Shown piece after piece: positions 23,532 through 36,100 of a stretch of 64,000 nucleotides of DNA. The DNA lies in contig CABFPE010001038.1 of the NCBI GenBank assembly GCA_900660155.1, positions 71,153 to 135,152 on the forward strand, read 5' to 3'. Position 1 is the stretch's first letter. Each line of letters opens with the position of its first letter. The position numbers and the translations under genes are program-made. Under the pieces are notes generated by a model. It was not told where the DNA came from. It made no database searches and saw nothing but the letters and a program-made list of their open reading frames with translations. The stretch is from Hofstenia miamia. Lineage: Eukaryota; Xenacoelomorpha; Acoela; Hofsteniidae.

Positions 23532-24180
23532 CATAAATAAAATATAGTAGGAAATTTTGAAAATAGAAAACAAAACAAGATTATTGCACTTGTAACATAG
23601 AGCAATATATTTTTAGTAAATGCATTTCTTGTAAAGTTTTTAGGTGTCATATGCTTTCGTTTACAATATAAGTCATGTGTATTAATACACTCGATACTGT
23701 AATATTCACACTTTATAAATGAAATTTTAGCACAAAATAGCATCGAAAAAACTAAATTTAAGGTGTACATTTTCCCAAAAAATAAGTGTTAAAGTTTTTC
23801 TTTAGCATCAATAAATCTGCTTTAAACGTTAATGTAGAGCAGATTAGAACACAAAAAATCAGTTTATTAAAATCAGAACAGAAAATCAACTTAAAGCAAT
23901 GTTTTTTAAAAGAATATTTTACTAATATAAAATCTAAGCAAATTGGCAAAATTAAGACCTATGACGCACGTGTTTCTTAATTATCGCCCATCTTAATTCT
24001 TTAGTTGACCCAGTAAACTTTTTCATCTCTCTACTCCATACTCTTAAAGATATTCTTATAAAAATATAATTGTAATTGAATTATAAAAATTAATTAGTTT
24101 TACGCAAAATATTATTTAGCCTTATGTATTTATTAATGTATTAGTAAATATTTTTAAAACTAGTTGTAAACGGCAACTAT

Positions 24181-24220
<40 letters not shown>

Positions 24221-24273
24221 TAATATCGCTACCCAGGTGAAACTAACACTTCATAACTCGATAATCTATTTAG
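20220..24273. other. No gene recognised; (TA)n tracts
   Basis: Intronic DNA of the GPCR gene. (TA)n tracts occur at about 23497-23526 and 24178-24219. A segment rich in ACCCGACC/CATGACCC-like words lies at 22690-22800 and 22985-23040 and resembles words at 25650-25740, hinting at an old dispersed repeat. Confidence 0.45.
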
Positions 24274-25273
24274 NNNNNNNNNNNNNNNNNNNNNNNNNNN
24301 NNNNNNNNNNNNNNNNNNNNNNNNNNNNNNNNNNNNNNNNNNNNNNNNNNNNNNNNNNNNNNNNNNNNNNNNNNNNNNNNNNNNNNNNNNNNNNNNNNNN
24401 NNNNNNNNNNNNNNNNNNNNNNNNNNNNNNNNNNNNNNNNNNNNNNNNNNNNNNNNNNNNNNNNNNNNNNNNNNNNNNNNNNNNNNNNNNNNNNNNNNNN
24501 NNNNNNNNNNNNNNNNNNNNNNNNNNNNNNNNNNNNNNNNNNNNNNNNNNNNNNNNNNNNNNNNNNNNNNNNNNNNNNNNNNNNNNNNNNNNNNNNNNNN
24601 NNNNNNNNNNNNNNNNNNNNNNNNNNNNNNNNNNNNNNNNNNNNNNNNNNNNNNNNNNNNNNNNNNNNNNNNNNNNNNNNNNNNNNNNNNNNNNNNNNNN
24701 NNNNNNNNNNNNNNNNNNNNNNNNNNNNNNNNNNNNNNNNNNNNNNNNNNNNNNNNNNNNNNNNNNNNNNNNNNNNNNNNNNNNNNNNNNNNNNNNNNNN
24801 NNNNNNNNNNNNNNNNNNNNNNNNNNNNNNNNNNNNNNNNNNNNNNNNNNNNNNNNNNNNNNNNNNNNNNNNNNNNNNNNNNNNNNNNNNNNNNNNNNNN
24901 NNNNNNNNNNNNNNNNNNNNNNNNNNNNNNNNNNNNNNNNNNNNNNNNNNNNNNNNNNNNNNNNNNNNNNNNNNNNNNNNNNNNNNNNNNNNNNNNNNNN
25001 NNNNNNNNNNNNNNNNNNNNNNNNNNNNNNNNNNNNNNNNNNNNNNNNNNNNNNNNNNNNNNNNNNNNNNNNNNNNNNNNNNNNNNNNNNNNNNNNNNNN
25101 NNNNNNNNNNNNNNNNNNNNNNNNNNNNNNNNNNNNNNNNNNNNNNNNNNNNNNNNNNNNNNNNNNNNNNNNNNNNNNNNNNNNNNNNNNNNNNNNNNNN
25201 NNNNNNNNNNNNNNNNNNNNNNNNNNNNNNNNNNNNNNNNNNNNNNNNNNNNNNNNNNNNNNNNNNNNNNNNN
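24274..25273. other. Assembly gap of exactly 1000 N
   Basis: The round size indicates a placeholder length. (TA)n follows directly on the right, and a (TA)n tract lies 55 bp to the left. Confidence 0.95.
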
Positions 25274-25279
25274 TATATA

Positions 25280-26800
25280 TATAGAGTGTGTGCCTAAGAA
25301 AAAATTGATTAAAAATAGCGAGATTTATCAAATTTTTTTACTATTATCCGACACCATAGCTTTCGTCGTAGCCGTGTATTACCCGTATATAGTAAAAGGC
25401 AGATAAACGTGAGCAAAATTTTGTGAAAATGGAAATGATTATGTTCTTTAATATTACATTTGGATTTTGTTGTTTTATACAATTGGTGTGCCAATCCACT
25501 AAACATGAAAAAGCTGCTATGCAGTTATAATAGCACAAGGCATGCACGCGATAATCAGGCCGTAAATGAGCAAATATATGTTGACTGAATCTCAGCCAAA
25601 AACGCAGCTAGTGAAATTTGACCAAACCCAAGTACTCTGTGTTTTTTGTCTTAGTCAAACCTGGAAAAGGGTCAATTTCTTTGTGCCCGACCCAACTCGT
25701 CTTTCCAAATTTAACCCGACTTGCTCATTTCGGCTTGTATAAGGAATTCCTCATTTAAAATATATTTGATATGCCTAAGACCAATTCAAAAACTAAAACT
25801 AACAAAATGAATTCAATAAAATAGTAGAAAATAATTTCATAGTAACAAAAACGAATATTTCTCATCAGCTTTAAACGCATACCGATCTTTACCGCGGCAA
25901 AAATTTGGACGGAGAAACTGAAATCTGAAAAATGCGATTGATGGCGTACATAAGGCAGCTTAGATTAGTCCCAATAGATATTCTTTTTGAAAACGGTAAC
26001 AACGTCATCAAAAAAACAAAAACGCACATAACTAACAAGTCAGTTGAGGGAAAATTTAATACTTTGATAAGCATTAGTTGTCATACGCGACAAAACAGCT
26101 ATATGTAAAGATAGCGGTAAAACCTATGTAATCAGTAATTAATGTCAAACTTATTGAATTACCCAATATACAAAAACTTCAACCTAACCCAACCTGGACC
26201 CGGCAAAAAGCTAAACCAACGTGGTCCGCTTTAGCACCTGTTTTGAATTTTCATGGCTTAACTCAAAGTTGTGTCAAAATTTGACGTAAGCTTAATTTTA
26301 AATATTTAAATAAGGTTGAAAAAAACACATATAAAATATAAGTTGGTACAGAAGAAAAGTTTTTATACTGCAATCTAGTAATTTTATCCAAATGATATAT
26401 AACTCTTCTTCCAGCGTACATGCATAATGTCTCTCAATAACCCAAACATAACCCAAATTATTTTAAGACATTGACCGAACCCATTTATATATTTTGTATA
26501 TATTTTTATTGCTAGACACCAAAAGCCAATAATTTAGCAAGAAATTTAACTCAGCAGGTGCTTAATGAGCTGTTTCAATATGTAGAAGGCGATTTAACTA
26601 ATAATCCCATTTTGCTTTTTGCTTGCACATAAAGAATGCACAGAATAATGAAATTCATCTACAGATATTACGAAAAACGTGAGGAAAATAAATAGAGTAA
26701 TATGCTTGGGTTGACTAATACGTCCTCACAGACTTTGATGTTGATCTCAACCCCCTTTTTATGTCTTCATTCATATGGTAAATTTTTTTAATCAAATTTA
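25280..26800. other. No gene recognised
   Basis: Intron of the GPCR gene. It contains CCCAACC/ACCCGACC-rich segments (25640-25740, 26160-26230) that look like remnants of the dispersed repeat also seen near 22.7 kb. No coding features are supported. Confidence 0.45.
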
Positions 26801-26801
26801 C

Positions 26802-27054
26802 CTGATGTTTATATAATGCTGAAACCAAGAAAAATACTGAGAAGAAGAGAAGAACGGCAGTTGGCAGCACTGAGGAGAAGAAGTAGATGGTAAGATTACT
26901 GATTGAACAATACTTTCCACCATATATCTCTCTCAGCCAATCAACGTTTAGGTAATGAATGGCCGTATTGATGACGATCATGGCCAAAGGTGCCGTCCAA
27001 CAAACCACCAAATACAAGCAGAGTTGTGGAGCATGTAGCTGGTTTGCTGAAGTT
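26802..27054 (-). CDS. Adhesion-like GPCR exon: TM4, ECL2 and TM5
   Basis: The exon is 253 bp. The acceptor CTCTATCTCTAG leaves one base that completes an Arg codon begun by the upstream exon, and the donor (CATCAG followed by GTAAAT) is phase 0. It encodes LCLYLVVCWTAPLAMIVINT (TM4), a second extracellular loop with the conserved Cys (KYCSIS) that pairs with the Cys at the top of TM3 in this superfamily, and TM5 (FFSSVLPTAVLLFFSVFFLV) ending in SALYKHQ. Two N-glycosylation-type sites are absent from the loop except NLT at its end. It joins in phase to 29076-29502 and to 16364-16561. Confidence 0.85.
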
Positions 27055-27059
27055 CTAGA

Positions 27060-29070
27060 GATAGAGCACTTAAAATGAATACATAAATGCACAATTTGAC
27101 AAACCAAAAAATAATTTTCAATGGATGGCAACAAAATGCCATCATTTAACAGAATTCTGATGTACATATTGTATTTTCAAAGGGGTCACAGAGAAAATGA
27201 CAAATAGAACCTTTCCAATAACTAATAAAAAAATCACTTTGTACGAAGCAAAAAATTAGTAAAATGCCAATATAGTTAATTTTCGTTAAACACATGCAAT
27301 TTTAATAGCAAACGGAGTATAGCAGAAGAAGGCATTTAGTAATTCGTTTGCAAGCAGCACCCAAATAGCAGCAACTCAGAGAAAATTGACGTTGTATTGT
27401 TCAAACTTTAATTTAAATGATGACGAAATAATAGAAAGGCGGAGTTTTCTATAGTTTCTCGTTTCCCTAACAACATCTAATTTCCAGAGTGTATCTGAGT
27501 AGTCTGGAGAAATAATTGACTTTTCAATGGCTTTAATCTGCATTAAAAATGGAATAATGAATTGGAAAAGCTTGTAAACTAGTTTATTGTATTAGCTAAT
27601 GAATGCTACTAAAAGCTTAGAGGCAAGTGGGCGTGACAGATAAAATGACACGCTCAATTAATGGGGAATTTAGTGAAATTCTTTTTAATGGCCTCATGAG
27701 TTGACAGCTTTAAATGCATTCCTTCAATGTTCTGCTTACATGTGTTACTGGTATATGTACACGTACATAATAATAGAATCAAACATGGCATCTTTATTTA
27801 ATCCAAACCAAAATTTATTTCTAATAACAGGCGAAAAAACTACATTTTTCAGTTTGTTTACCGGTTGGAGTGAAACGTAGAAAAGTAAAAAGTAAATGCA
27901 ATTTTAAAAATAATTTCGTGAAAAATCGCACATAGCTTTTCTTTGAAAAAGAATTCATATCAATTAAGAAAAAATGGTATTTTTCACATTTAATACAAAA
28001 GATGGATTACACTCTATTTAGTTCACATTTAGTCGCTTGAAAATAAATTTTATCTTTAATAAAAGTATTTTAGAAGTTCAAGAAGTGAGGATTTTTAATA
28101 GAATTGAGAAATACTTTGGAAGTATGAATAAAATGAAGCACACAAAAAATTTTGCGAAGAAATCAAAGTAAATAAACATTACACAAATAAATAATTCACA
28201 AAACATACTTCACTTAATGCTACATTCGCATTTTATAGTTATTTAGCAAGAATACATTAAGATATATTCAGAAGAGTCAGCATGACGTATTAATAATAAA
28301 TTAATTTGACAACGACAGATAGATAATTTATTCTACACAAATTCTCATAAAAAATATTTGAAAAAGGGACGCAAAAAAATTCCAAGAGTTTAAAATGCAG
28401 CTGCTGCCAGACTTAGACCGGATAACGTTGAACTAGAGATCTTATTCAAATTTGACAAGGAAATCGCATACGCGGTTCAAAGAATATCCTTGAAGCTAAG
28501 TTTTCTAGTAACAGATTGATTAGTCAAGTTATAGTGGCATTATTTCGAACACACTTAGTTGAGAAATATTTTAAGAGAAACACTAAAAGCATTTTACAGA
28601 TTTACATAATTGAGAAAATGAATTAAAATTTATTATTAATTTAACAGCTCATAAAATAAATAAAAATAGAGAGTATATTTGTCACATATTTAATATGAGT
28701 AAATTTAACAATGAACACTAATAAACGACTGTAAAAAACATTATGTATCACTATAGGAATATACAAAATGTATAAAGTAAAAACAATTGACACCTGCCTC
28801 CTAAGCAAGTAAATATTGAATTTCAAAAACACAAAGATACATTAAAACACTATTCGAAGCATTGGGGGTATTTTTAGATTCTTAAATTGTAAAATATTTT
28901 TTTTACTTAGCATAATTTGTTGTTCTATATTCATTTTCTTAAAACAAATGTAGGTTATTTTTTCTTTTATCAATCTTTGTAGCAATTCCTCTTATTTTCT
29001 TTTGAGACTGCGTGATTACTAAAATGTCTTTTGACAAATGTATTCGACTTTAATTAAATTCATCAAAAAA
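27060..29070. other. GPCR intron, nothing else recognised
   Basis: The 2.0-kb intron between the TM1-3 and TM4-5 exons. It is AT-rich with no repeats or coding features that I can support. Confidence 0.6.
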
Positions 29071-29075
29071 CATAC

Positions 29076-29502
29076 CTTGCTAATACATTAAGGTTGACCT
29101 TCTGATATTGCAACTGTTCATATGTCAAAGAGCACAACCAAGCAAATAGAACTAGCCAGACATAGTGGTCTAGAACTGCGCCAAGATTGCATATAGTGGG
29201 TTCTTCACTTAGGAGAAGTCGAGGAATCATTGATACCATACTGAGAAGTAAAGATAGTAATAGCTGAAAACTCATTAGAATAAAAATATTCGTCTGCCTC
29301 ACTAAAAGAAGGAAAAACATTCCAATGCAAGTGCAGACGATTGATATGATTCCAGTAGCAAAACAGCTGTATTGGATGAGATCATGGACATAAAGGAAGG
29401 ATCCACCAGCCTCCAATTGATTCTTTATGACTCCAGACATTGAAGAATTGACACAAAAAACTATGTTGTTGTTAATGTCGAGACCAACGTTTGGATCAAA
29501 AA
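29076..29502 (-). CDS. Adhesion-like GPCR exon: GPS-like segment, TM1 to TM3
   Basis: The exon is 427 bp. The acceptor ACACTTTCAG takes one base from the upstream exon, and the donor (GCAAG followed by GTATGT) leaves two bases. It opens with DPNVGLDINNNIVFCVNSSM, which sits where the GPCR proteolysis site lies in adhesion receptors but lacks the HL-T/S cleavage triplet and the paired Cys. TM1 (YSCFATGIISIVCTCIGMFF), TM2 (LMSFQLLLSLLLSMVSMIPR) and TM3 (CNLGAVLDHYVWLVLFAWLC) follow. The TM3 form C..LG...HY.WL..F.W is typical of adhesion receptors. The receptor would sit in the plasma membrane; its ligand cannot be inferred. I choose this class over Methuselah-type or secretin receptors by the TM3 and TM6 motifs. 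Confidence 0.87.
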
Positions 29503-29509
29503 CTGAAAG

Positions 29510-31138
29510 TGTAAAGGCTGAGGACTAAATATAACGGTTCATAGCCACAAAGAAATAGGTCACTTGGGTCAAATATATCATTAACATTTAGTATACATAC
29601 ATAATTTTATCTCACATTTTTTGTTTAATTTACCCAGAAATTTCTTTACTCAAGCAATAATAGTATTGGATTGCAGATAAAAAATTGATTATTTTTGCCA
29701 CCATCCAACACTTTACACATATAATTAATTAGTAAATAAAAACATTAAAAAATATAAATAATTTAAGATGAAATTTTAGGTTTTGAAAATGATTGACATT
29801 TAGATATATTATGAAATTTAAAGTATACTTTACAGAATTTCGCTTTGCAAGCAAATCACAACCTTATAATTTACAATTACAAGGGCAGGATTTTACAAAA
29901 GACCATGTTCAAAATGTCATTTAATTGGAATTAAAATGATAATCTGTTAAATTTAGCATCATAATTGTTTTAGTAAATTTTTAACTACTAATGTACTTCA
30001 AAATTTTTCTCTTTGATGTTTACGTGTAGTCAAGAGAACTCTTTCAGGTGACTAATTGACGTTCCATTAAAACCAACGTAGTGAATTGTCAATTGCAGAA
30101 TCTTAGAGATTGGCTATATTTTGCAAATTCTATAATTACGTTCAAACTTCATTATCGATGTTACCAGAATTCACAATGACAGCCAATTCTTAAGTTGTTG
30201 TGATATTTAAAGATATTACGTAAAAGGAGAAATTCGCTTTTGCATGAGCGAATTGAAGTTTTGAAGTGAATATTTTTAAGTAGAGATCCATTAAGGTATG
30301 GCTTACAATATTCAACAAGACTTCTTTACAGCTTTGTAAGGCTTTACAAATTTACAGAAGTCAATAAATATGCACATAAAATGGACAAACACCCTAATGT
30401 TTTTTCAGCAAGAAATCTATATATTATAGTACTTTACAAAGAATGACAATGTTACAATTTAATGTATACTCAAAGTTATGTTTAAAATTGTTGTCGAAAT
30501 CGCGCTCAAGAGTTTTCAAGAAATCTGAGTTAGCGCTATATTATAAATTTTAAGTGTTCATTGGGGTTATTTGTAAACATTGATTAACTTACGTCTTTGC
30601 GCATGTACATGCTAATTCAGGTATTACGGAAGAATAATTTTTATATCTTTAAAAATTTAACATTTCAAAGGTCTTCTGAAAGCGTGCGGCTTTCAATAAA
30701 TGATGTTTTTCTTAATAGAAATTTTTTATATTAGACAAAGGAATAGCTATTACATCACAATAGGTTATCATATTGCAAAGTAAGTAAAATGCCTTTCTCA
30801 AAAACGAGAAGATTCTTAATTAATAAATGTAATCTTGTTAGCAATGAAATGATAATTATTTATGAACGGAGGGTAGGAATCATCTGTATTTCCTATATGT
30901 TTGTTAAAAACATTAGTCTAGCTTGATGAATTTGGTCAAGCACTTACCATAATCAATGTTAAAATTAAGGTCATTTGACTAGATTATGCATGATTTCTAA
31001 AACAATAAACGAGAGTAGATGGAGATTTAATCCAGTTGGAAAATTAATGCTAGAATTGCGACGGCAAAATTGTTTTGGGCAGCGTTTTCCGAGATGGAAC
31101 TCAGACAAATTTTTTGAAGTTGTCATACCCGCATAGTA
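29510..31138. other. Intron or upstream flank of the GPCR
   Basis: No confident ectodomain exon, repeat or RNA gene is seen. An exon ending in phase 1 is required somewhere upstream of 29502 on the minus strand. Confidence 0.5.
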
Positions 31139-31236
31139 GTCCACGTCTATTATTCCAAATTGTATATTGAATAATGTCGGTTGATAGGATTCGGAAATAT
31201 TTTGGATTAAAGAGAATTTTGTAAAGCAAAATGCAA
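31139..31236 (-). CDS. Candidate upstream exon of the GPCR, weak
   Basis: A minus-strand frame starting at an ATG near 31230 reads to DVDYYA, where a donor (GCGG followed by GTATGA) leaves one base. That is exactly the phase needed by the 29502 acceptor, giving a join ...DVDYYAVFDPNVGL. There is no AG acceptor at its upstream side and no convincing signal peptide, so it would have to be a first exon. The longer open frame continuing to 30971 is the alternative, with no function I recognise. Confidence 0.22.
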
Positions 31237-31259
31237 GAGTATTCATATCAAAATGAAAT

Positions 31260-33103
31260 CAAGACAAACTTATTGGCACAATTTTTGATTGGTAGTGCTA
31301 ATAGAAAAATAATTAAATTTAACTTTCCAAGGTGCAATTAAAATTGCGAGGAAATCAAAATGTTATCAAGCATGTAACCTCTGAAAATCTAAGATTGCCA
31401 ATTTCTTGGGTCATTGCTTCCAACTTATGAATCGACCCCTAACTTTGAGCTGTTTCTACAATAAACCAATAACTTTCAGAATTTGATGTTACAAATTTGG
31501 TTAATTAAGAACACCATTGCGATAAGTTTCTGAGAAAGCTGGCAAATAAAGAAACTTGCGAATACGTTTGATGTAGACAGCAAACAAACAATTTTATTTT
31601 AGTGCAAGTTATATAAGTGTCACGGACATACAATCTAGATGTTTCAAGATACAGAAGATATTTACTACTGTGAAAAAACGATATTCTTTTCCATTTTTGG
31701 TCCCAGAAGTAATTTTTTGTTTTCCTACACTAATTTGCTTTTCATCTGCAAATATAATAAATATTGAATTAATAATGTACTAGCTTCTTACTTTTGCTCC
31801 AAATTATAATTAGGAAAAATTTGATTAATTTACGTTATTAATATATTTTACATATGTCATGCATACATACTGCTATTAATAAATTTAAGAATAATAATAA
31901 AATGCAAATATAATTTCCGCCTTGATGGGAATTAAACAAAGTATAATATGAAAAAAATTAAGCATTTTCAAAAAGTGTCTATCAAAAATTGTGAAAGTAT
32001 TTTATGAAACGAAAAATATTTAAGAAAATTGAAAAATTTTGAAACGTAAAATAAAATATTTAAAAAAAATTGCAAATGTGTGGAGTTAATTCCTACAGAG
32101 TGCCAATCGTTTACATAATAGCGATTTAACCTTTTCAAAATGTAATCAATAAATGCCATTAAGAGATGCTGTTAAATATGCCTGAATATTCTGTATTCTA
32201 ATTTATTCCTTTCGGCGATATTCTCTAATAAAATTTTAGGGAAACGTTGAACAATAGATTTCCAATGACACGTAGAGAGTGAGATGTCGGTACAGTGATA
32301 GAAAATTTTTATTACAATTTTAATTACTAGCTTTTGTTCGTACTATTCAATTCTAAACATAAACTAATCCTTGCTGTTAGCCAGTTCTTCCTATTCTAAA
32401 TTTGCAGCATTGCATTGTAAAATATTCTTAAATCTAGTCCTGCAAAGTCTCATTGAGTAAATTATTCAGAGGTTTCAATGATGCTTCGTTCATTAATGCT
32501 AAATTCTATGAATGATTCTTAACAAAACTCTCAGGAATTCTATGTAATTATAATTGCATACACGATTTAAGGAGGAAAAAATTTTATGTTTCTACATTCT
32601 GTGCTTTTTTATCTTCAGAGGAGATAGACAATCTTGACAACTGATTGAAAATTGATTGCTTTATTGCCTTTTCAAGGACCAGACAAGAATACTAACACAA
32701 CACACACTGCTGAACCTTCCACTCTTAAATTGGTGATTTCGTCTCCTTCGCATATCGAAGTTTCAAATTTCAAATGTTTTAAATTTCATAAAATTGTCAA
32801 ATCTAGTTCCCACAGTACATTCACTGATATCAACAGTGCAGCTCAAATATTAATATTCAGTAAAATAAAAAATATAAGTCATCTCACGATTAGTCTTTAT
32901 ACTTACATTTAGATTTAGATAGAAAAATGAAAATCAAATGCAGATATTTCAATGTGGATTTACATAAATTCTTCCCCCAGATTTACATAATCATTTTTTG
33001 AAAAATAAACTTCAACTGTCATAACTAATGATAGTCGGAACGCATTCAAATTCAATTTTTTAAGGGATTGTTAATATGTATATATATATATATATATTAT
33101 TTA

Positions 33104-33144
<41 letters not shown>

Positions 33145-36100
33145 TTGGTGCAGGATAAAGCGACTTTTTTAAGAAAATCAGACATATATAGACTTATACG
33201 AGGACTTATCCTATGGAAGTGCTCTTCCAAATTCCAAAGTTAATGCTTGAAAGCATATTTTAACTGAAATTAATATTTCAAAAACATTTAGGTTAGTTCT
33301 TTAATGTATAAATTTGTAACTGTTTCATGCTAATTAACAAAATTTTGCTGGACATTTCGATTACAATTTTAAATGTTTGATATTTTGAAAATGATATTTT
33401 CAGATTCCCACATACCATGCAATGTTGTAGTTCAAGTGAAAATCGTTCCTTGTTTTTAAAAAATGAACACATTTTTTTGTTTCACTGATATACTTTAAAT
33501 ATGCAGCATCAAGTTTTTCTAATTTGCAAGAACTTGTGAAAACTTTAATACTTAAATTAGAGCCATTTCCTTGCAGTAGCACTTAAAGACAGCATATGTT
33601 CATAGATATATATATATATATATATATACTGGTAGACAAAGATATTAATGTATTTGAAATCATGTGACATACGCTTTTTTGAATATTCTTATGTAATTAA
33701 AAAACTTTTATCCAATTACGAATCATTGCCTTAAAACTGTGTTTCATGAATATTTGCAAAGTGGAATTCATTTCTTAGCAAACAGATAAATGAAAAAATT
33801 AACATAAGAACAGAGCTTTGTAAATGGATAAAATTCAAAACCAAATTGCTCTTAATTGATAAAAAACTCCCTGTACATTGCTAAGATTGATTCTTCTCTA
33901 CCAAGTTTATATTGAAAACAAACATCTTGGATAACATGCACAGTCTATTTAACACACAATTTTGCAGCCTTGGATTTTGTTGAATAGAATCTTAAGCCTC
34001 GTATTTATAAAGCGATTTGAAATATTAATGGATTTGTAAAGGGCATTACAGCTTTTTGTTACGAAAAACAATGTTTTTTAAAATAAATTTAAATTGCTAA
34101 AAAATAGTATGAGGCATTAGTGCTATGAGGGAGTAATTAATTTATTAATAACAATACTGTTTTAGAAAATTTAGAATTTGGAGTGCATGCGTTTTTTAAT
34201 TACAGCTCTCTGAATTTTTAAACTAAACCAAATGGGAATCAAAATTTATAAAAATGCAAATATCAAAGCAACATAACAAGGTCAAAAAAAGCAACTAAGG
34301 GCTGAGAATCTGCAATTTGCGGACTGAAGGATGCTGCTTTCGATAAGCAATGTAATTTTGCTAATTTAGAGAATGATGGGAAGAACAGCAAGCGTATTTC
34401 TAAGAATTGACTGGATAAATATTTCTGCATTAAATATAATATTGTATATCATTGAAAAGATTCCAGATGGATATCATTTACGTGAAATAGATGATTTTTA
34501 AGAACAATTTTGATTCTATGCATTAAAGTGTGATACCAAAATGCAGTTCTCACGTTGGTATTTCTTGTATTTCCCCACGCCTAAGCGTAAATAGCTATGA
34601 GGTTACTAAAAAATCCAAAAACGGAAATATTATATTTAAACGAGTTTGACAAATCTAAAAACTTTCATCCGCCCACAGGCAGCAGTTAACAAATGTGAGT
34701 TGAAAATAAGAAGTAATCAGAAAATTTTGAGATATCGCAGTTAGAAAAACAACGCCATTTAAAGTGACATTTACCAGTCTTAGCGCAAATGCTATAGAAA
34801 ATAATGTCAGTGGTGGTTTTTTCGTGTACTTCAATTAATGGAATGGCTTAGTGCTTTCCCCTTAAACTTGTCTTAAGAACAATTTACTAGCGTACTTCAA
34901 TGAAAGAAACATTTTGCTTCTAAAACATCAAATGAACCAGAAGTATTATTTTCAAATATACAACATACAAATTTAAAGAAAAAGTACGCGTTCACACAAC
35001 ACCCTCCAAATGCAATTTTTATGAATTACTTTATCTTAGTGCATTTATTGGTGAACATAGCACAATTTGAATATATTTAGTAAAACCTTAGCATTCAAAG
35101 AAACAAATTTCTACCTATGTGTTGATTTTAAGAGGTCCACGATTGAGGGATTAACATCTTAATGTAGATCAACAAAAATTTAGAAAAAGCTTAGGTTAGT
35201 CGTTAATGCATGAGATTACACTTTAATTGCCGATATTTACAAATAGAGTTCGAAAAAACTTTTTTTCCTTAGCCTGGTGCCATTTGTTTATATCAGTATA
35301 AGAATGTTTGAGATCTCGGTATGGCCGGTCTTGCCATATATGAAGCCCGAGCCAAAATATGACATATAAGTAACCTGAAAAAGTAGTGACAGCAACTTCC
35401 CTGTTATGGGTTTCGTCCCCTTATTTAGTTGTTGAAGAACTGCATATATCTGTGTTTGCATATGCTATTTACTTTATATGCTATCATTGAATATAATCGC
35501 ATCCCATCAGAGTAAGATATCGGTTCTAAATCTAAAAAGCAGTTTCAGTAAGTTTATATATATTGCAATTTGACGATATTTCAAGCATATACATTATTTT
35601 AAAGAGAATTATAGATTTCTAGAAATCACTTAGTATCCTAAAATATCCTTAAGCAACTTTAAAAAATTCAAGGTTTGGAAAGCAATATTAAACTTTAAAG
35701 TATGTTTAAGTTACTATAAACAAGTCAATCTTTTGAAAACCCATCAAATACTTTGAAGTATTTTTTAGTTACATTAAAGGGAATGATTGCTTCAAGAACT
35801 TTAAAGTATAAACAGGAGAATTATTGGAACTTTAATTATATTGTTGGTATCAGTTGCTAGGGTATATTGTATGTATGCAATAAATGGTCCGAATTTCAAA
35901 CCAGTTTGACAGTCTCTGCATATGGTAGATCACATATATCTTTAAATTATATCATTAAACATGAAAAGCGCCTTATTTATTGTAAATCATAGTATGAATA
36001 TTAAAGTATGTATACTGATGTTCAATTGAAAATAGCAATATAATAGTTGAACTCATGCTATCGAAAACTTTATTTTATTTGTTTAAATTTACTAATAACT

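Noticed and set aside
23379-23770. Minus-strand frames with long hydrophobic Tyr-Ile runs resembling membrane proteins
   Set aside because: The hydrophobic run is the translation of a (TA)n tract.
24237-25406. Long open frame of 389 codons
   Set aside because: Almost all of it is unknown bases in a 1000-N gap; only the short ends are real sequence.
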